Source of the DNA: Crambe crambe
Taxonomy: Eukaryota; Porifera; Demospongiae; Poecilosclerida; Crambeidae
Direction of reading: 5' to 3'
Length of the DNA stretch: 64,000 nucleotides
Assembly (NCBI GenBank): GCA_963924555.1
Contig: OZ004593.1
Span: forward strand, 4,150,480 to 4,214,479
The notes under the pieces are model-generated. The model saw only the letters and a program-made list of their open reading frames with translations. It was not told where the DNA came from and did not search any database. Of the stretch, positions 34,096 to 43,688 are shown piece after piece. Numbering within the stretch: the first letter of the stretch is position 1; each line of letters starts with the position of its first letter. A program made the position numbers and the translations under genes.

Positions 34096-35130
34096 GATGG
34101 TTCACTGAATGGTATCTTTACTAAAACAAAAATTCAGCTTGTCACTGTTGCCCATTCTTGAGATAATCACGTCTGAAATTAGATGTGGCCGATTTTTGAT
34201 GGCTTACTCTAGTACCTCAGACGAAAAAAAAGAAAGAAAAAAAGATAGCAGAGAAGAGTCTCAGTCTGACACTGAAAGCTTATATACTGCTCCCAAGGAA
34301 TTATGTATTCAGGTACATAAGAAATTTAGCTCTGTCTGGGGGCAATCATGTATATGTGAAGGGAGCTAGCTTTTAGGTTCCTTGTGTACACAGACCATAT
34401 ACAAAATGGCCTCCATAAGGGTTCCACTAACCAATGCAAAGGACAAAATGGGGCATGCCTACTCCTTCACCAGTGAAGCAATGGTGAAGCTACAACTGCT
34501 TAGCTATCACTACAGGAAAGTTACACAAATAATACTAGTAGGACTCCACAGAGACTTCAAGGATCTACATGCACATGATAAAGACAACCCCACAGTACAG
34601 TCCTGCCAAGACAAAAAGCAGTCATCACTCTATGCACACAGCCAACCACACCTCTTGGCATACGACACCATAAAATTCTAAGCCAAACTTCAACCAGCCA
34701 AACTCCAAAACCACTTCACAAGATGTCAGTAAGGAAACACACATTTCAGCCATCCCCACTCTCGCCAAGCCTTAGCATGTTGACAGAGACTCCACCACTC
34801 CTCACAAGTAGAAAACTAAATGATGTAAATAATTAAATAATGTAATGCTTCTGCTCTTACATACACTCTAGAGCTTCCTTCTTCCCATCTCAGTACTTAC
34901 TACTGTCATAAAAGAGCCGGAAATCACATGCCATCTTCTCTTTCTCAGCCATTGCCAGTAAACACTGTAGTGAGGCCAGCGGAATGGAACGCCATTTTTT
35001 TTTATAGCTACGTAATTTGACATCATGTACTACGAATAGGCTTATTGCCATTATTGGCAACCCTTACTTAATACAAGGACGATTGATAAGCCATTGATAT
35101 AGTCGCAGTGAGTTTAAAATTTACAATCTA
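34096..35130. other. Non-coding stretch with unrecognised short open frames
   Basis: An open frame at 34382-34678 (99 codons, ATG) has no recognisable domain and atypical composition. I do not support it as a gene. Confidence 0.3.
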
Positions 35131-36140
35131 ATCAAACTTAGCGTGTTTCTTCCCTGAGTACCTCAGCGGTTCACTGCCATCACGGATCTCTAAAGCAACT
35201 TCGTCCTTCTTCTAACCCAAGGGCATTGGTGCCGGTGATGGTTACTCTGTAGGCCTTTCTAGAGGGGCGGTGACAGTAGGCAGTTCTGGACGTAGGCCCA
35301 AAGGCACTGGTGCCAGTGAGGGTTACCCTGTAGGCTGTTCTGGAGGGCACGAGGGTAATAAATCATTACAGTGATATTAAACTAGTTTACCTCTTCTTGT
35401 AGGCCATCCATCTGAGCCTTATCATAAGTCTAATGCCATACAACTTGACTTCCCCCTGCCACCACTTCCTCAACAACATGTTATCATTCCTACAGTACTG
35501 CACCTCCACCACTGCCGCCTCCACTAGCACCACAAGACCAAAGATACTCACACCCTACCCTACAACTTATTGTAATGAATAAGGTGTAATGCACTACGTA
35601 CTTGGTATGTCAGCTACGCTTGTTACATACCAAGTAGAAGGAAAAAAAGAAGAAAATATGTAAATAATCAAAGTGCGTTTCTTCCCTGAGTATCTCAGCG
35701 CTTTGATGCCATCACGGATCTCTAAAGCAACTTCGTCCTTCTTCATGCTATTAACTTAGAGCGCCTAACTCTACTTTGTTTTGGACTGTGCATCAGGTCA
35801 GAAATTGTACTATCGTCTTCATGTTGACGATCTTTATCATACAGTCTAAGACACATGCAGAGTTCTTTTAGCTTTCTTCTGTAGTGGCAAGCCTTGATTG
35901 CAGACAGAGATGAGACTCTGCTAAGTAGTGTGTACAGGCATTATGTGGCTCAAGTGATCTAGTCAGCTTTTACTATCAACTACTGTCTCATGTTGACGAT
36001 CTTTACCATACAATATAAGAACATGTGCCCTTTAGCTTTCTCCTGTGTAGCGGGAAAGCCTTGATTGCAGACAGAGATGAGACTCTGCCAAGCAGTGTAC
36101 ATATACAGGCATCATGTATCTAGTCAGCTTTAACTATCAT
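35131..36140 (+). repeat. Two sets of tandem direct repeats
   Basis: Set one: about 75 bases at 35140-35215 and 35675-35745 share TTTCTTCCCTGAGTA and CACGGATCTCTAAAGCAACT. Set two: about 150 bases at 35829-35980 and 35991-36140 share TGTTGACGATCTTTA, GCCTTGATTGCAGACAGAGA and CTAGTCAGCTTT. No coding is seen. Confidence 0.6.
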
Positions 36141-36499
36141 CCGTATTAATAATAGCTGACACTCAAAAAACAGCTAGGTGCTTGTATGGAAATGTTTCCT
36201 ATCTTTTATCAGGTTATGGCCTTCCAGCTTCAATAATCTGTGACTTAGGACAGAGTTGTGCTTCCTGACCTTTCACCTGTTTAAAAATGATATTTTTTAT
36301 GATCAAAATAATTACTGCCTCGAGAGCTTCTCTCAGTGACACATCTATAATGTAAATAACAAGTTTATTTCCAAAAAGACTTGTGCCTCGGCACTGTACT
36401 GGTAGAATATGAGGTAGTGCACACTGTTAAATTCAATTCTAGCTGAACATCAAATGATTCAAATGTCAATTTGAGTTAGTCAGTGGCTTGTACTCTCTT

Positions 36500-36996
36500 G
36501 GTGGTCTTGGCTTTCCTGCTGCCAGCTGGCCTTTCTTCATGGTTCCCTTATTCAGACTATAGACCGTCTGTCTCTACTGTTACTGTTCTTTGCTTTCTGG
36601 CATGTTCTCTGGTGCTCTTGGCTTTCCTGTAGCCTGGACTATAGACTGTCTGTCTCTGCTGTTACTGTTCTTTGCTTTCTGGCATGTAGTGATGTTCTCT
36701 GGTGCTCTTGTAGCCTCGACTGTCTGTCTCTGCTGTTAACTGTTCTTTACTTTCTGGCATCTAGCCGATGTTCTCTGGTGCTCTTGGTTTTCCTGTAGCC
36801 TGGACTATAGACTGTCATCTCTGCTGCTTTTCTTTGCTAGTTGATGTTCTCTGGTGCTCTTGGCTTTCCTGTAGCCTGGTACGCAGGTTTGTTGAAATGA
36901 TCTTCACTTGTCGATCGAGAATTCACCTAGACTACCATCTCTGCTGTCTATGTCCGTTACTTTCTCGCTGTCTAAGCCTGTGTTCTGCTTGAATCT
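36500..36996 (+). repeat. Minisatellite array (GGTGCTCTTGGCTTTCCTG units)
   Basis: Four to five imperfect units of about 90-110 bases each contain GTTCTCTGGTGCTCTTGG, TTTCCTGTAGCCTGGACTAT and ACTGTTCTTTGCTTTCTGGC. Reverse-complement units lie at 33225-33450 and a short related piece at 62895-63010. The array immediately precedes a terminal hairpin at 36997. Confidence 0.6.
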
Positions 36997-37617
36997 ATCA
37001 GAGAGAGCGGTAGCTCTCTCTATGTAGGGATGATGCGGACGGCTGTGCGTGCCGCCTATAGACTAATACTAGTTCCACCACTTAGACTTAACAAAAGCTA
37101 CTGTGAATGATTATCCAGCCCTACTACAATGTGCAGACCAAGTTTTAGGACCAGGGAGCTTACCATTTCAGAAATACGGCAAGCAGGTAAATTGCTGGAT
37201 TCTTCTTCTTCTCTATTATTATTCTTCTTATTATTCTTCTTAGATAACCATATCTCTCGAACCACTCAAGCTACAGCTATAAATCCTACCAACTATGATC
37301 TTTTCTACTCGTTAATCCTCGAAAGAGTCGATAAAAAAGGGAGCACAGCACTTGACTAATTTAATTATTGGAAGCCATCTTTTCTATAATACGCATGCGC
37401 ATGTATTTGATATCCAATTATTCGAAATTATAATATTACTCAGCTATCTATACATATACCTAGCTAGCTAGCTAGCTCTAGAATAAGATAATGATCATAG
37501 ACTACTGTATCAACTTGGGGATTTTAGATTCCAAAGATTCTTGTTTCCTTACTTTTTTGAGCAGTGGTCATCCCTACATCTTTTTTTTTTTCATGAAATG
37601 CTTTTTCCCTTACTTGT
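36997..37617 (+). mobile_element. Hairpin-ended element (GGGATGAT subtype), 0.62 kb
   Basis: The left end is a hairpin with stem AGAGAGAGC and its complement GCTCTCTCT, then ATGTAGGGATGAT. The right end is TCATCCCTACATC followed by the cap, ending CCCTTACTTGTT (37617). Unlike its relatives, it has only one arm of the foldback. The body contains CTTCTTATTATTCTTCTTAG followed by ATATCTCTCGAACC, loosely similar to the body of the 58922 element. There is no coding capacity. Confidence 0.55.
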
Positions 37618-37986
37618 TAGCTTAGCCATGTGCAATGTAGATTGCGTGGGTGTACAATAACGCGCGGTGTACGTACGTACCACCATCACCACCACCATAG
37701 ATGCTTCCGGCACTGCGCCTGCCGAGGCAAAAAAAGCATACATTGTAAGAAGTAAACTCTTATTGCCTGTTTCTACTTGGCACCCTTGAAAAAAAAAAAA
37801 AAAAAAAAAAGCGCCAGAGCTTCTATGGACTCTTAACATCAGGCCACTGTTGAATGTATGTCCAAATGGAGAGATTCTAGGAACTATCCAAGGAACTCCT
37901 TTGAATGCCTTGATGTTTGTATTTGATAACACAAAGCAACTACTAAACATTGAGGAGCTTGTGGTCATTAATAACACTGGTATATA
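37618..37986. other. Spacer, no gene
   Basis: It holds a poly-A run of about 24 bases at 37789 and GTACGTACGTAC near 37669. Nothing is recognised. Confidence 0.3.
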
Positions 37987-39200
37987 CTAGACAAATGCAC
38001 TGCATTGTGGGGCGAGCCTGAGCTGAATGTGATTCCCTTTTAGCAAGGGTGAAACAATGAGAATGGTCTCTCTTTCTGAAGACAATCTCTGAGACTGGCC
38101 AGCTGTCTGTGACATCAACTGCTGACTTGCACTCTCCTTCAAGCGCTGTCTGTGATGTGCTGAATGTGATGCATGTGAGAATGGCCTCTACAATCTCTGG
38201 TCTGCATTCTCTGAGACTGGCCTCTGCTGTCTGTGACATCAACTGCGCAGCACTCTCCCTCAAGCGCTGTCTTTTCTCTGTAGCTGTGCTTTGAGCAGGA
38301 TGTCTTGCCTTCTATCTCCTCCATTCTTTAGTAGCTAGCTAGCATCTGCTATTCGATGCCTGAGGCATTCATTTCTCTGGGCCAGCATTGTCTCTAGATT
38401 TCTCTATCTATGCTTACTAAGACGTTCTTCTCTCTGTTCAGCTAGCTTATATAGCACATGTTTATATACACATGCCAGTCTACTGCACTGTGATGTAATG
38501 TTACCAGATGATCGTTGCAGAGAAAAACCACTATTATTAGGACGTACGATATACCGCACTCTCTATGTAGGGTTAGCGTGGCTTCTCTCATTAGAACAAT
38601 ATCAACTTGTGCAGTTATAACCACACAATGTGCTTTTACCATCGTTATATCCACAGTTTCCCTTCAAAATGATCACTCATATTGAACGACTTTTCATCAT
38701 AACTATGTCAGCCATTTTAAAATGAATCATTTGTCACGCTCGCGCATCTGTCACTATCATGTGCATGTACGCGTGTACCAACCAGCTATTAATTAATTTT
38801 TACTTGAAAATAATATTCAAAGGTCATACAAAAAGTAAACAAACAAGTGAAAGGAAAAAATTTATGCTAAATAAAAAGGCCATGTAGGGTTAGCCTGTAC
38901 TTTAACAGTTTCTGTCAATAAAAATCAAAATAATGCTGCCTTCAATGATAATTCCTACATCACTGCCTAAACCAAGCAGAACACTTTTATACTGACATGA
39001 ACAATTAAAGCAGCTTGGTGGGAGGCAGTGATGTAGGGAAGGCAGCATTATTTTGATTTTTGTTGACAGAAACTGTTAAAGTACAGGCTAACCCTACATG
39101 GCCTTTTTATTTAGCATAAATTTTTTTCCTTTCATATATAATTATTATAATGCAAAGTCTAGAGCCAACTCGCTAGTGTGGGGCTTGCTCAGGCTCGCCC
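37987..39200. mobile_element. GGGGCGAGCC-family element, copy 1 (contains a later insertion)
   Basis: It starts CTAGACAAATGCACTGC then GTGGGGCGAGCCTGAGC and ends GCTCAGGCTCGCCCCAATAA, an inverted repeat of about 16 bases. The interior is a minisatellite of units containing CTCTGAGACTGGCC and TGTGACATCAACTGC. A second copy at 56370-57062 lacks the 0.58 kb hairpin-ended element found here at 38551-39134, so that copy is the empty site for it. Confidence 0.65.
38551..39134. mobile_element. Hairpin-ended element (GGGTTAGC subtype), deletion derivative
   Basis: The left end has lost half its hairpin (CCGCACTCTCT) but keeps ATGTAGGGTTAGC. The right end is a foldback (38844-39134) whose outer arms read CAAGTGAAAGGAAAAAATTT, then CATGTAGGGTTAGCCTG. 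It is absent from the sister copy of the host element at 56370-57062. The body matches the element at 59956-60798 in reverse orientation but has an internal deletion of about 240 bases. Confidence 0.75.
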
Positions 39201-39364
39201 CAATAATTATGCTTGTTGGTCAGTATGACTGACGTACATTTGTATTTATGCATAATAATGAGTTTGGAGAAAGAAAGAGAAAAAAACAAACAAACACTTT
39301 TTTATGATACTACATGCATATGCATAAATAGTGGTGTTCTCATGCACAATAGTATAGCACACAC
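39201..39364 (+). repeat. First copy of a duplicated non-coding block
   Basis: 39255-39373 and 40910-41030 together correspond to 41037-41215 (shared GATACTACATGCAT, GGTGTTCTCATGCACAATAG, CACTTACAGTCAAGAAGC). This is an ancient tandem duplication of about 180 bases. The later TAGCCTCG element split the first copy. Confidence 0.6.
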
Positions 39365-39373
39365 ACACTTACA

Positions 39374-40909
39374 TAGCCTCGTCCCCAGGCCTTCCTCTCT
39401 CACGAAGAAAAGGTAAAGTATTGTACGGGAGGAAAAGAAAAAGAAGAAGAAAAATAAGAGAGAAGAAGGCCTGGTAAAACTTATCACATGAGGGTAGAAA
39501 GGACTTACTTGCAGTGTCGACGTAAATGCTCAGCACTGCCCACGCTACACGTCCGCGCGATCGTAGTACCATATCATAGATATTAGACACGGAACAGGAT
39601 TGGAAACTTAATACTACCATGCGCGTGCTATCCGTGTTTGCCGGGAAATTTTGGCGCGAGATATGAATGCATAGTTACCACATAATAGTTAAGAATGAGT
39701 TCTGCAAAAGATATCAGAGCGAATATTAGTTTAGTAACTTAATATTAGCTGGACTAGAGTGTTTCCATGTTGTGCTTTTATAATAATAATAAAATTTAAT
39801 ATGAGACTAGATCTAGCTAGATAGTATAAATCTATGAGAGATTCAGTATCTCAAGTTTTGAAAGATGAAGAGTTTAGTTTTCCTCTCCAGCCATCTATAG
39901 ATGCCCGTTCTTGTGCAGAGAGCTTTATGGAGTGGATAATAAAACATGATAATGCAAATAAATAATAGAAATGTAATAATAATAACTATTTAACCCATAG
40001 TTTAACACTGCAATCAAAAAAAACTAACAGCTATGAATCAATATAACATATATCATCCAATAGACAAACTATTATACTACTAAAAGATACCAAACGCTTG
40101 ACTTCTAAATTTATATGAGTCCTGTTCTAGTCCCACAAATTGGTAGGCCTATAAAATCTTTAGCAACATATCCTACACCAAAAACAGTTATTACACTCTT
40201 TATTTCAGTCTATTCCAGTAAGAAACTTTACCTTCCAAACTTCTATAGGATAAAATTGCAAGAAAAACACTTGTACTCGTAGCTCTAGTCCCACAAAGTC
40301 TGTACCTCTCTTCCTATTGCGACAATAGGGCTAAATTTTCTATGGTTACAACGCGGATAGCATGCGTGAAATGTATTAGCTTAATGGGAGTGACGTCACA
40401 TGACGTAGGCAGTTTCCAATCCTGTTCCGTGTCTAATATCTATGACCATATGTCCAGTCCGGTCAACTACTACCAGTCGGATCCATCTCATGGCAAGTTT
40501 AGAGATAGCTAAGAGATAGATAGGGCCGAGGCTAAGTCTAGAGAATGCAATTCCTGCTACAGTCCAGTCCTTACTCACTATAGCGTAGCTAGCAACTTCC
40601 AGAGCAGAATCACTGAGCTAAACTGACCTTCAGGAGTGATTTTCAGCAGCATCTACTTCCCGCGCCATGCGCGCCTAGTTCTAATTTGTGGGCGATTTTT
40701 GACGTCACCATATATTGTCATGGTGCGGTTTGCACTACGCCCACTAGCAATTGATTTGCTTGTATCCTCACTGTGATAAGTTTTACCAGGCCTTCCTCTC
40801 TCTTATTTTTTCTTCTTCTTCTTCCTCTTTTCCTCCCGTGGGATATTTTACCACCTTTTCTTCGTGAGAGACTATACCAGTGAGAGAGGAAGGCCTGGGA
40901 ACGAGGCTA
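39374..40909. mobile_element. TAGCCTCG-family element with 9-bp target duplication
   Basis: The ends are TAGCCTCGTCCCCAGGCC and GGCCTGGGAACGAGGCTA. The flanks are ACACTTACA on both sides (39365-39373 and 40910-40918). The sister block at 41128-41145 shows the uninterrupted target. Subterminal purine-rich arms (AAGAAGAAGAAAAATAAGAG) pair with those near 40800. The element contains a complete nested CATAG element (39575-40444). No transposase is visible. A 9-bp duplication is compatible with Mutator-like elements. Confidence 0.8.
39575..40444. mobile_element. CATAG-family element, 870 bp, 7-bp target duplication
   Basis: The terminal inverted repeats begin CATAGATATTAGACACGG and extend for about 33 bases (through ACAGGATTGGAAAC). 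The flanks are ACCATAT on both sides (39568-39574 and 40445-40451). There is no coding capacity. It is nested in the TAGCCTCG element. It is the same family as 41393-46129 and the minimal copy at 46672-46704. Confidence 0.85.
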
Positions 40910-40918
40910 ACACTTACA

Positions 40919-41392
40919 GTCAAGAAGCACAGCCACACAGTAGAGGCACAGAGGGCACAGACCACACAGCGCTGAAAATTGAAATAACACAGGTAACATG
41001 TACCAGCAACAGCATAACTATACTATATAGCTAGCAACATGCAAAGAAAGAGAAAAAACAACACTTTTTTGTGATACTACATGCATGTGTGTAAATAGTG
41101 GTGCTCTCATGCACAATAGTAAACACACACACTTACAGTCAAGAAGCACAGCCACACAATGGAGGCACAGACCACACAGCACTGAAAATTGAAATAACAC
41201 AGGTAACATGTACTATGCATAGATATACTACACGGTACGGAACGGCGCGGGATTTGAAACCGCTCACGTGATCATAGATTAACCCGTGCCACCCGTGTTT
41301 GCCGCGATTTTTTTATTTTGGGCTCAGTTTGGGGGTCAAAGGTCAACCAATTGTATGCGCATGCGCTAAGAACTTGGAAACGCCTATTAAAT
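40919..41392 (+). repeat. Second copy of the duplicated block and spacer
   Basis: 41037-41215 is the sister of the block described at 39201. The remainder to 41392 contains no recognised gene. A stretch at 41240-41310 (ACCCGTGCCACCCGTGTTTGCCG) recalls the inside of the CATAG elements (CCGTGTTTGCCGGG at 39631), so an older truncated member may be present. Confidence 0.5.
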
Positions 41393-41398
41393 CATAGA

Positions 41399-41546
41399 TA
41401 CACTGATTTGCAGGTCGGTTGTCACAAAAAAGGGTCGTCAAATTTCACGCATGCGTGTTCATCTCAATTCAAAACCAATGGAATTCAACACGCATGCGTG
41501 CAAATTGACGACCTTTTTTGTGACAACCGACCTGCAAATCAGTGTA
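41399..41546. mobile_element. 148-bp palindromic MITE related to the adjacent transposon
   Basis: It is almost entirely an inverted repeat: TACACTGATTTGCAGGTCGG on the left, its complement on the right, with TA at both borders. The ends resemble those of the adjacent autonomous element (TACAGTGATTTTCCGG), so the same transposase could mobilise it. It abuts that element and shares one TA with it. Confidence 0.8.
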
Positions 41547-41620
41547 CAGTGATTTTCCGGTAGGTTGTCCAACCCCCATTGAGCATGCGCAATGCAAGAC
41601 AGGGAAATTTGAATTTCGAG

Positions 41621-42583
41621 ATGCCTCGTCCTTATTCACTAGATCTTCGATGGCGGATTATATGGGCTTATCTTTCACAGAATCTTTCTTCTGTTCAAAT
41701 AGCTGAAATTTTTGGTGTGTGTGAGCGAACAGTAAAAAGGTATGTCTTGATGTTTGAGCAGACAGGAGAGGTGGAATCTGTACAGGCATCTCATGGACCA
41801 TCACCACTACTAGATAAATTTGAGCAACTCAAATTACTGCAGCTAATTCTTGATTATCCAGGGATTTATCTCAAGGAAATTCAGAAAAAGCTAGAGGGAT
41901 TTTTTGGAGTTAGCATCTCACTAAGCACCATTTGTAGAGCCTTAAAGAGAATGGGTTGTACACGACAGGTCATGTATCGCATAGCTCTTCAAAGATCAGA
42001 TACTCTAAGAGCCCAATTCATTGCAGACATCTCCGTATATGATCCTGCAATGCTAGTTTGGTTGGATGAGAGTGGATGTGACAAACGAAACACTGTGAGG
42101 AAGTATGGGTACAGCATTAGGGGAATCCCTTTGTGTGACCAACGCCTTCTTGTTAGAGGAATCCGTTACTCTGCCATACCTGTTGTTTCCTCAGCAGGCA
42201 TTCACGATGTGTATCTTGCAGAAGGGACAATAGATGGCAACCGATTTACACAATTTGTTGAATCATGTCTACTACCTGTTCTAAATCCCTTCAATGGCAT
42301 TAATCTTCATTCAGTAGTGATCATGGATAATGCAAGTGTGCACCATGTCGATGCTGTCCAAGATTTGATTGAAGGAATAGGTGCACGCTTGATATTCCTA
42401 CCACCATACTCACCAGACCTCAATCCTGTGGAAGGTGTATTTAGTCAGGTGAAGGGTATGATGAAAGAGAACTACACACTGTTTGAAGTTTCATCATGCA
42501 CCAGAGCACTACTGAGCATGCTGTTCAGTATGGTTTCACAACAAGACTGCATTGGACACATATCACATGCTGGCTATTTGTAA
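41621..42583 (+). CDS. IS630/Tc1-type DDE transposase (320 aa)
   Basis: I chose the ATG at 41621 (MPRPYSLDLRWRIIWAY), which gives the usual N-terminus; an in-frame ATG at 41585 would add 12 residues. The N-terminus is a paired helix-turn-helix region (SSVQIAEIFGVCERTVKRY, then TICRALKRMG). The catalytic triad is visible as D149 (WLDESG), D236 (IMDNASVHH) and E271 (PPYSPDLNPVEGVFS), with 34 residues between the last two, i.e. DD34E. This is the IS630-Tc1-mariner superfamily. The enzyme cuts at the TACAGTG ends and inserts at TA. The length is normal and there is no frameshift. It probably also serves the adjacent MITE. Confidence 0.9.
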   Translation: MPRPYSLDLRWRIIWAYLSQNLSSVQIAEIFGVCERTVKRYVLMFEQTGEVESVQASHGPSPLLDKFEQLKLLQLILDYPGIYLKEIQKKLEGFFGVSISLSTICRALKRMGCTRQVMYRIALQRSDTLRAQFIADISVYDPAMLVWLDESGCDKRNTVRKYGYSIRGIPLCDQRLLVRGIRYSAIPVVSSAGIHDVYLAEGTIDGNRFTQFVESCLLPVLNPFNGINLHSVVIMDNASVHHVDAVQDLIEGIGARLIFLPPYSPDLNPVEGVFSQVKGMMKENYTLFEVSSCTRALLSMLFSMVSQQDCIGHISHAGYL

Positions 42584-42722
42584 CAATGCTAGTAGCTAGC
42601 TAACACTTCAATCTTGACATTACACAAAAGATTATATAGCTATGTATATATTTGATAACAGAGCTAGCTGATTATATATGTATATATTTGATAACAGAGC
42701 TAGCTAACAAAGATATATATAG

Positions 42723-43688
42723 CTATTTCAAGGCCTTCAAACTTGACATCACTGATTCCTTCTCAGCATGATATTCTTCATCTGACAACACCCCTAACTC
42801 ATGTAGATTTTTCAAATCTGCAAGTTGTTTGTAGCATTTCGAACGATTTTCAATTATTTTTGCAGGACTATTACCAGAAGATGAGGCTGAGGCTGATCTG
42901 GGTGAAAGCACAGTGGCAAGTTTATCAACTGCCTGTGTTACAACATCAGAAGTAGTCTTCTTCTTCACATTCACAGATCCAGATCGATTAAACATAGTTG
43001 TACATGGTGGTTCATCCTGACTAATATGAACTCCACCAGCAATCATCTCTGCCCAAATTCTAAACTGCATGGGTGTGTACACTGTGCCATGCTTAGCTTT
43101 CAAGCCCTCTAAAAGCTCTTCCACCTCCTCTTCTCTATCTTTCTTCTTACTCTTCTTACACTTCCTCTTTTCATACTCTTCTTCCTCTTCTGTATCACAA
43201 TCACGAGATCTTTTCTTCTTATTTGAAGCCATACCATCACACCACAAGGTAACATTTTTCCCTGCACACAGTTGCTCCCAAACTTCCTTCAAATCTTCTA
43301 CACTTCTAAAACTTACTGATGAATTGGACTGAACTACACCAACATCAAAAGATCCTTTAGTTATGTCATCGTAGAGTTGTGACCTTATTAAACTCTTCAG
43401 GTTCTCACATGAAATGATGTCACTTTCCTTAACGTTTCTGAGTGTGAATAGCTTGAATTCTTTACTGTTTTTTTTATTCACTACTTTAAGGAGTACTTTC
43501 TTGACATTTGGTGGTGTAGCAATAACAACATCCTTCTGAATCTGCTTCCTGAAGTTCACAGCTGAAAGAGGAGTGACTGTAACATGCCCACGTGGATATT
43601 GACCTTTGTTGTTAACAGAAACAGCCCCCGCATTATGAGGTGCTACACTCACTCCTTCAGAAGATATAACGACATAGTTCTGAGTCAT
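42723..43688 (-). CDS. Transposon second gene: charged, SHOCT-tailed protein (321 aa)
   Basis: The start is ATG at 43688 and the stop at 42723. No catalytic domain is recognised. The middle (about residues 155-200) is strongly charged, with a basic block KKKRSR, an acidic run EEEEE and another basic stretch KCKKSKKKDREEE, suggesting nuclear targeting and a coiled coil. A Ser-rich linker (PRSASASSSGNSP) precedes the last 40 residues (KQLADLKNLHELGVLSDEEY), which fit a SHOCT-like short C-terminal motif. It lies inside the transposon ends and converges with the transposase, so it is a passenger or accessory gene, perhaps DNA- or complex-binding. Function is unknown. Confidence 0.7.
   Translation of the reverse strand: MTQNYVVISSEGVSVAPHNAGAVSVNNKGQYPRGHVTVTPLSAVNFRKQIQKDVVIATPPNVKKVLLKVVNKKNSKEFKLFTLRNVKESDIISCENLKSLIRSQLYDDITKGSFDVGVVQSNSSVSFRSVEDLKEVWEQLCAGKNVTLWCDGMASNKKKRSRDCDTEEEEEYEKRKCKKSKKKDREEEVEELLEGLKAKHGTVYTPMQFRIWAEMIAGGVHISQDEPPCTTMFNRSGSVNVKKKTTSDVVTQAVDKLATVLSPRSASASSSGNSPAKIIENRSKCYKQLADLKNLHELGVLSDEEYHAEKESVMSSLKALK

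Noticed and set aside
34085..34097. CTGATGA beside a hairpin, suggesting a hammerhead ribozyme
   Set aside because: The other copies read CTGATAA, there is no GAAA box at the right place and no third stem, so the ribozyme core is absent.
34382..34681. 99-codon frame as a gene
   Set aside because: No domain, no splice-supported extension, and composition close to the surrounding repeats.
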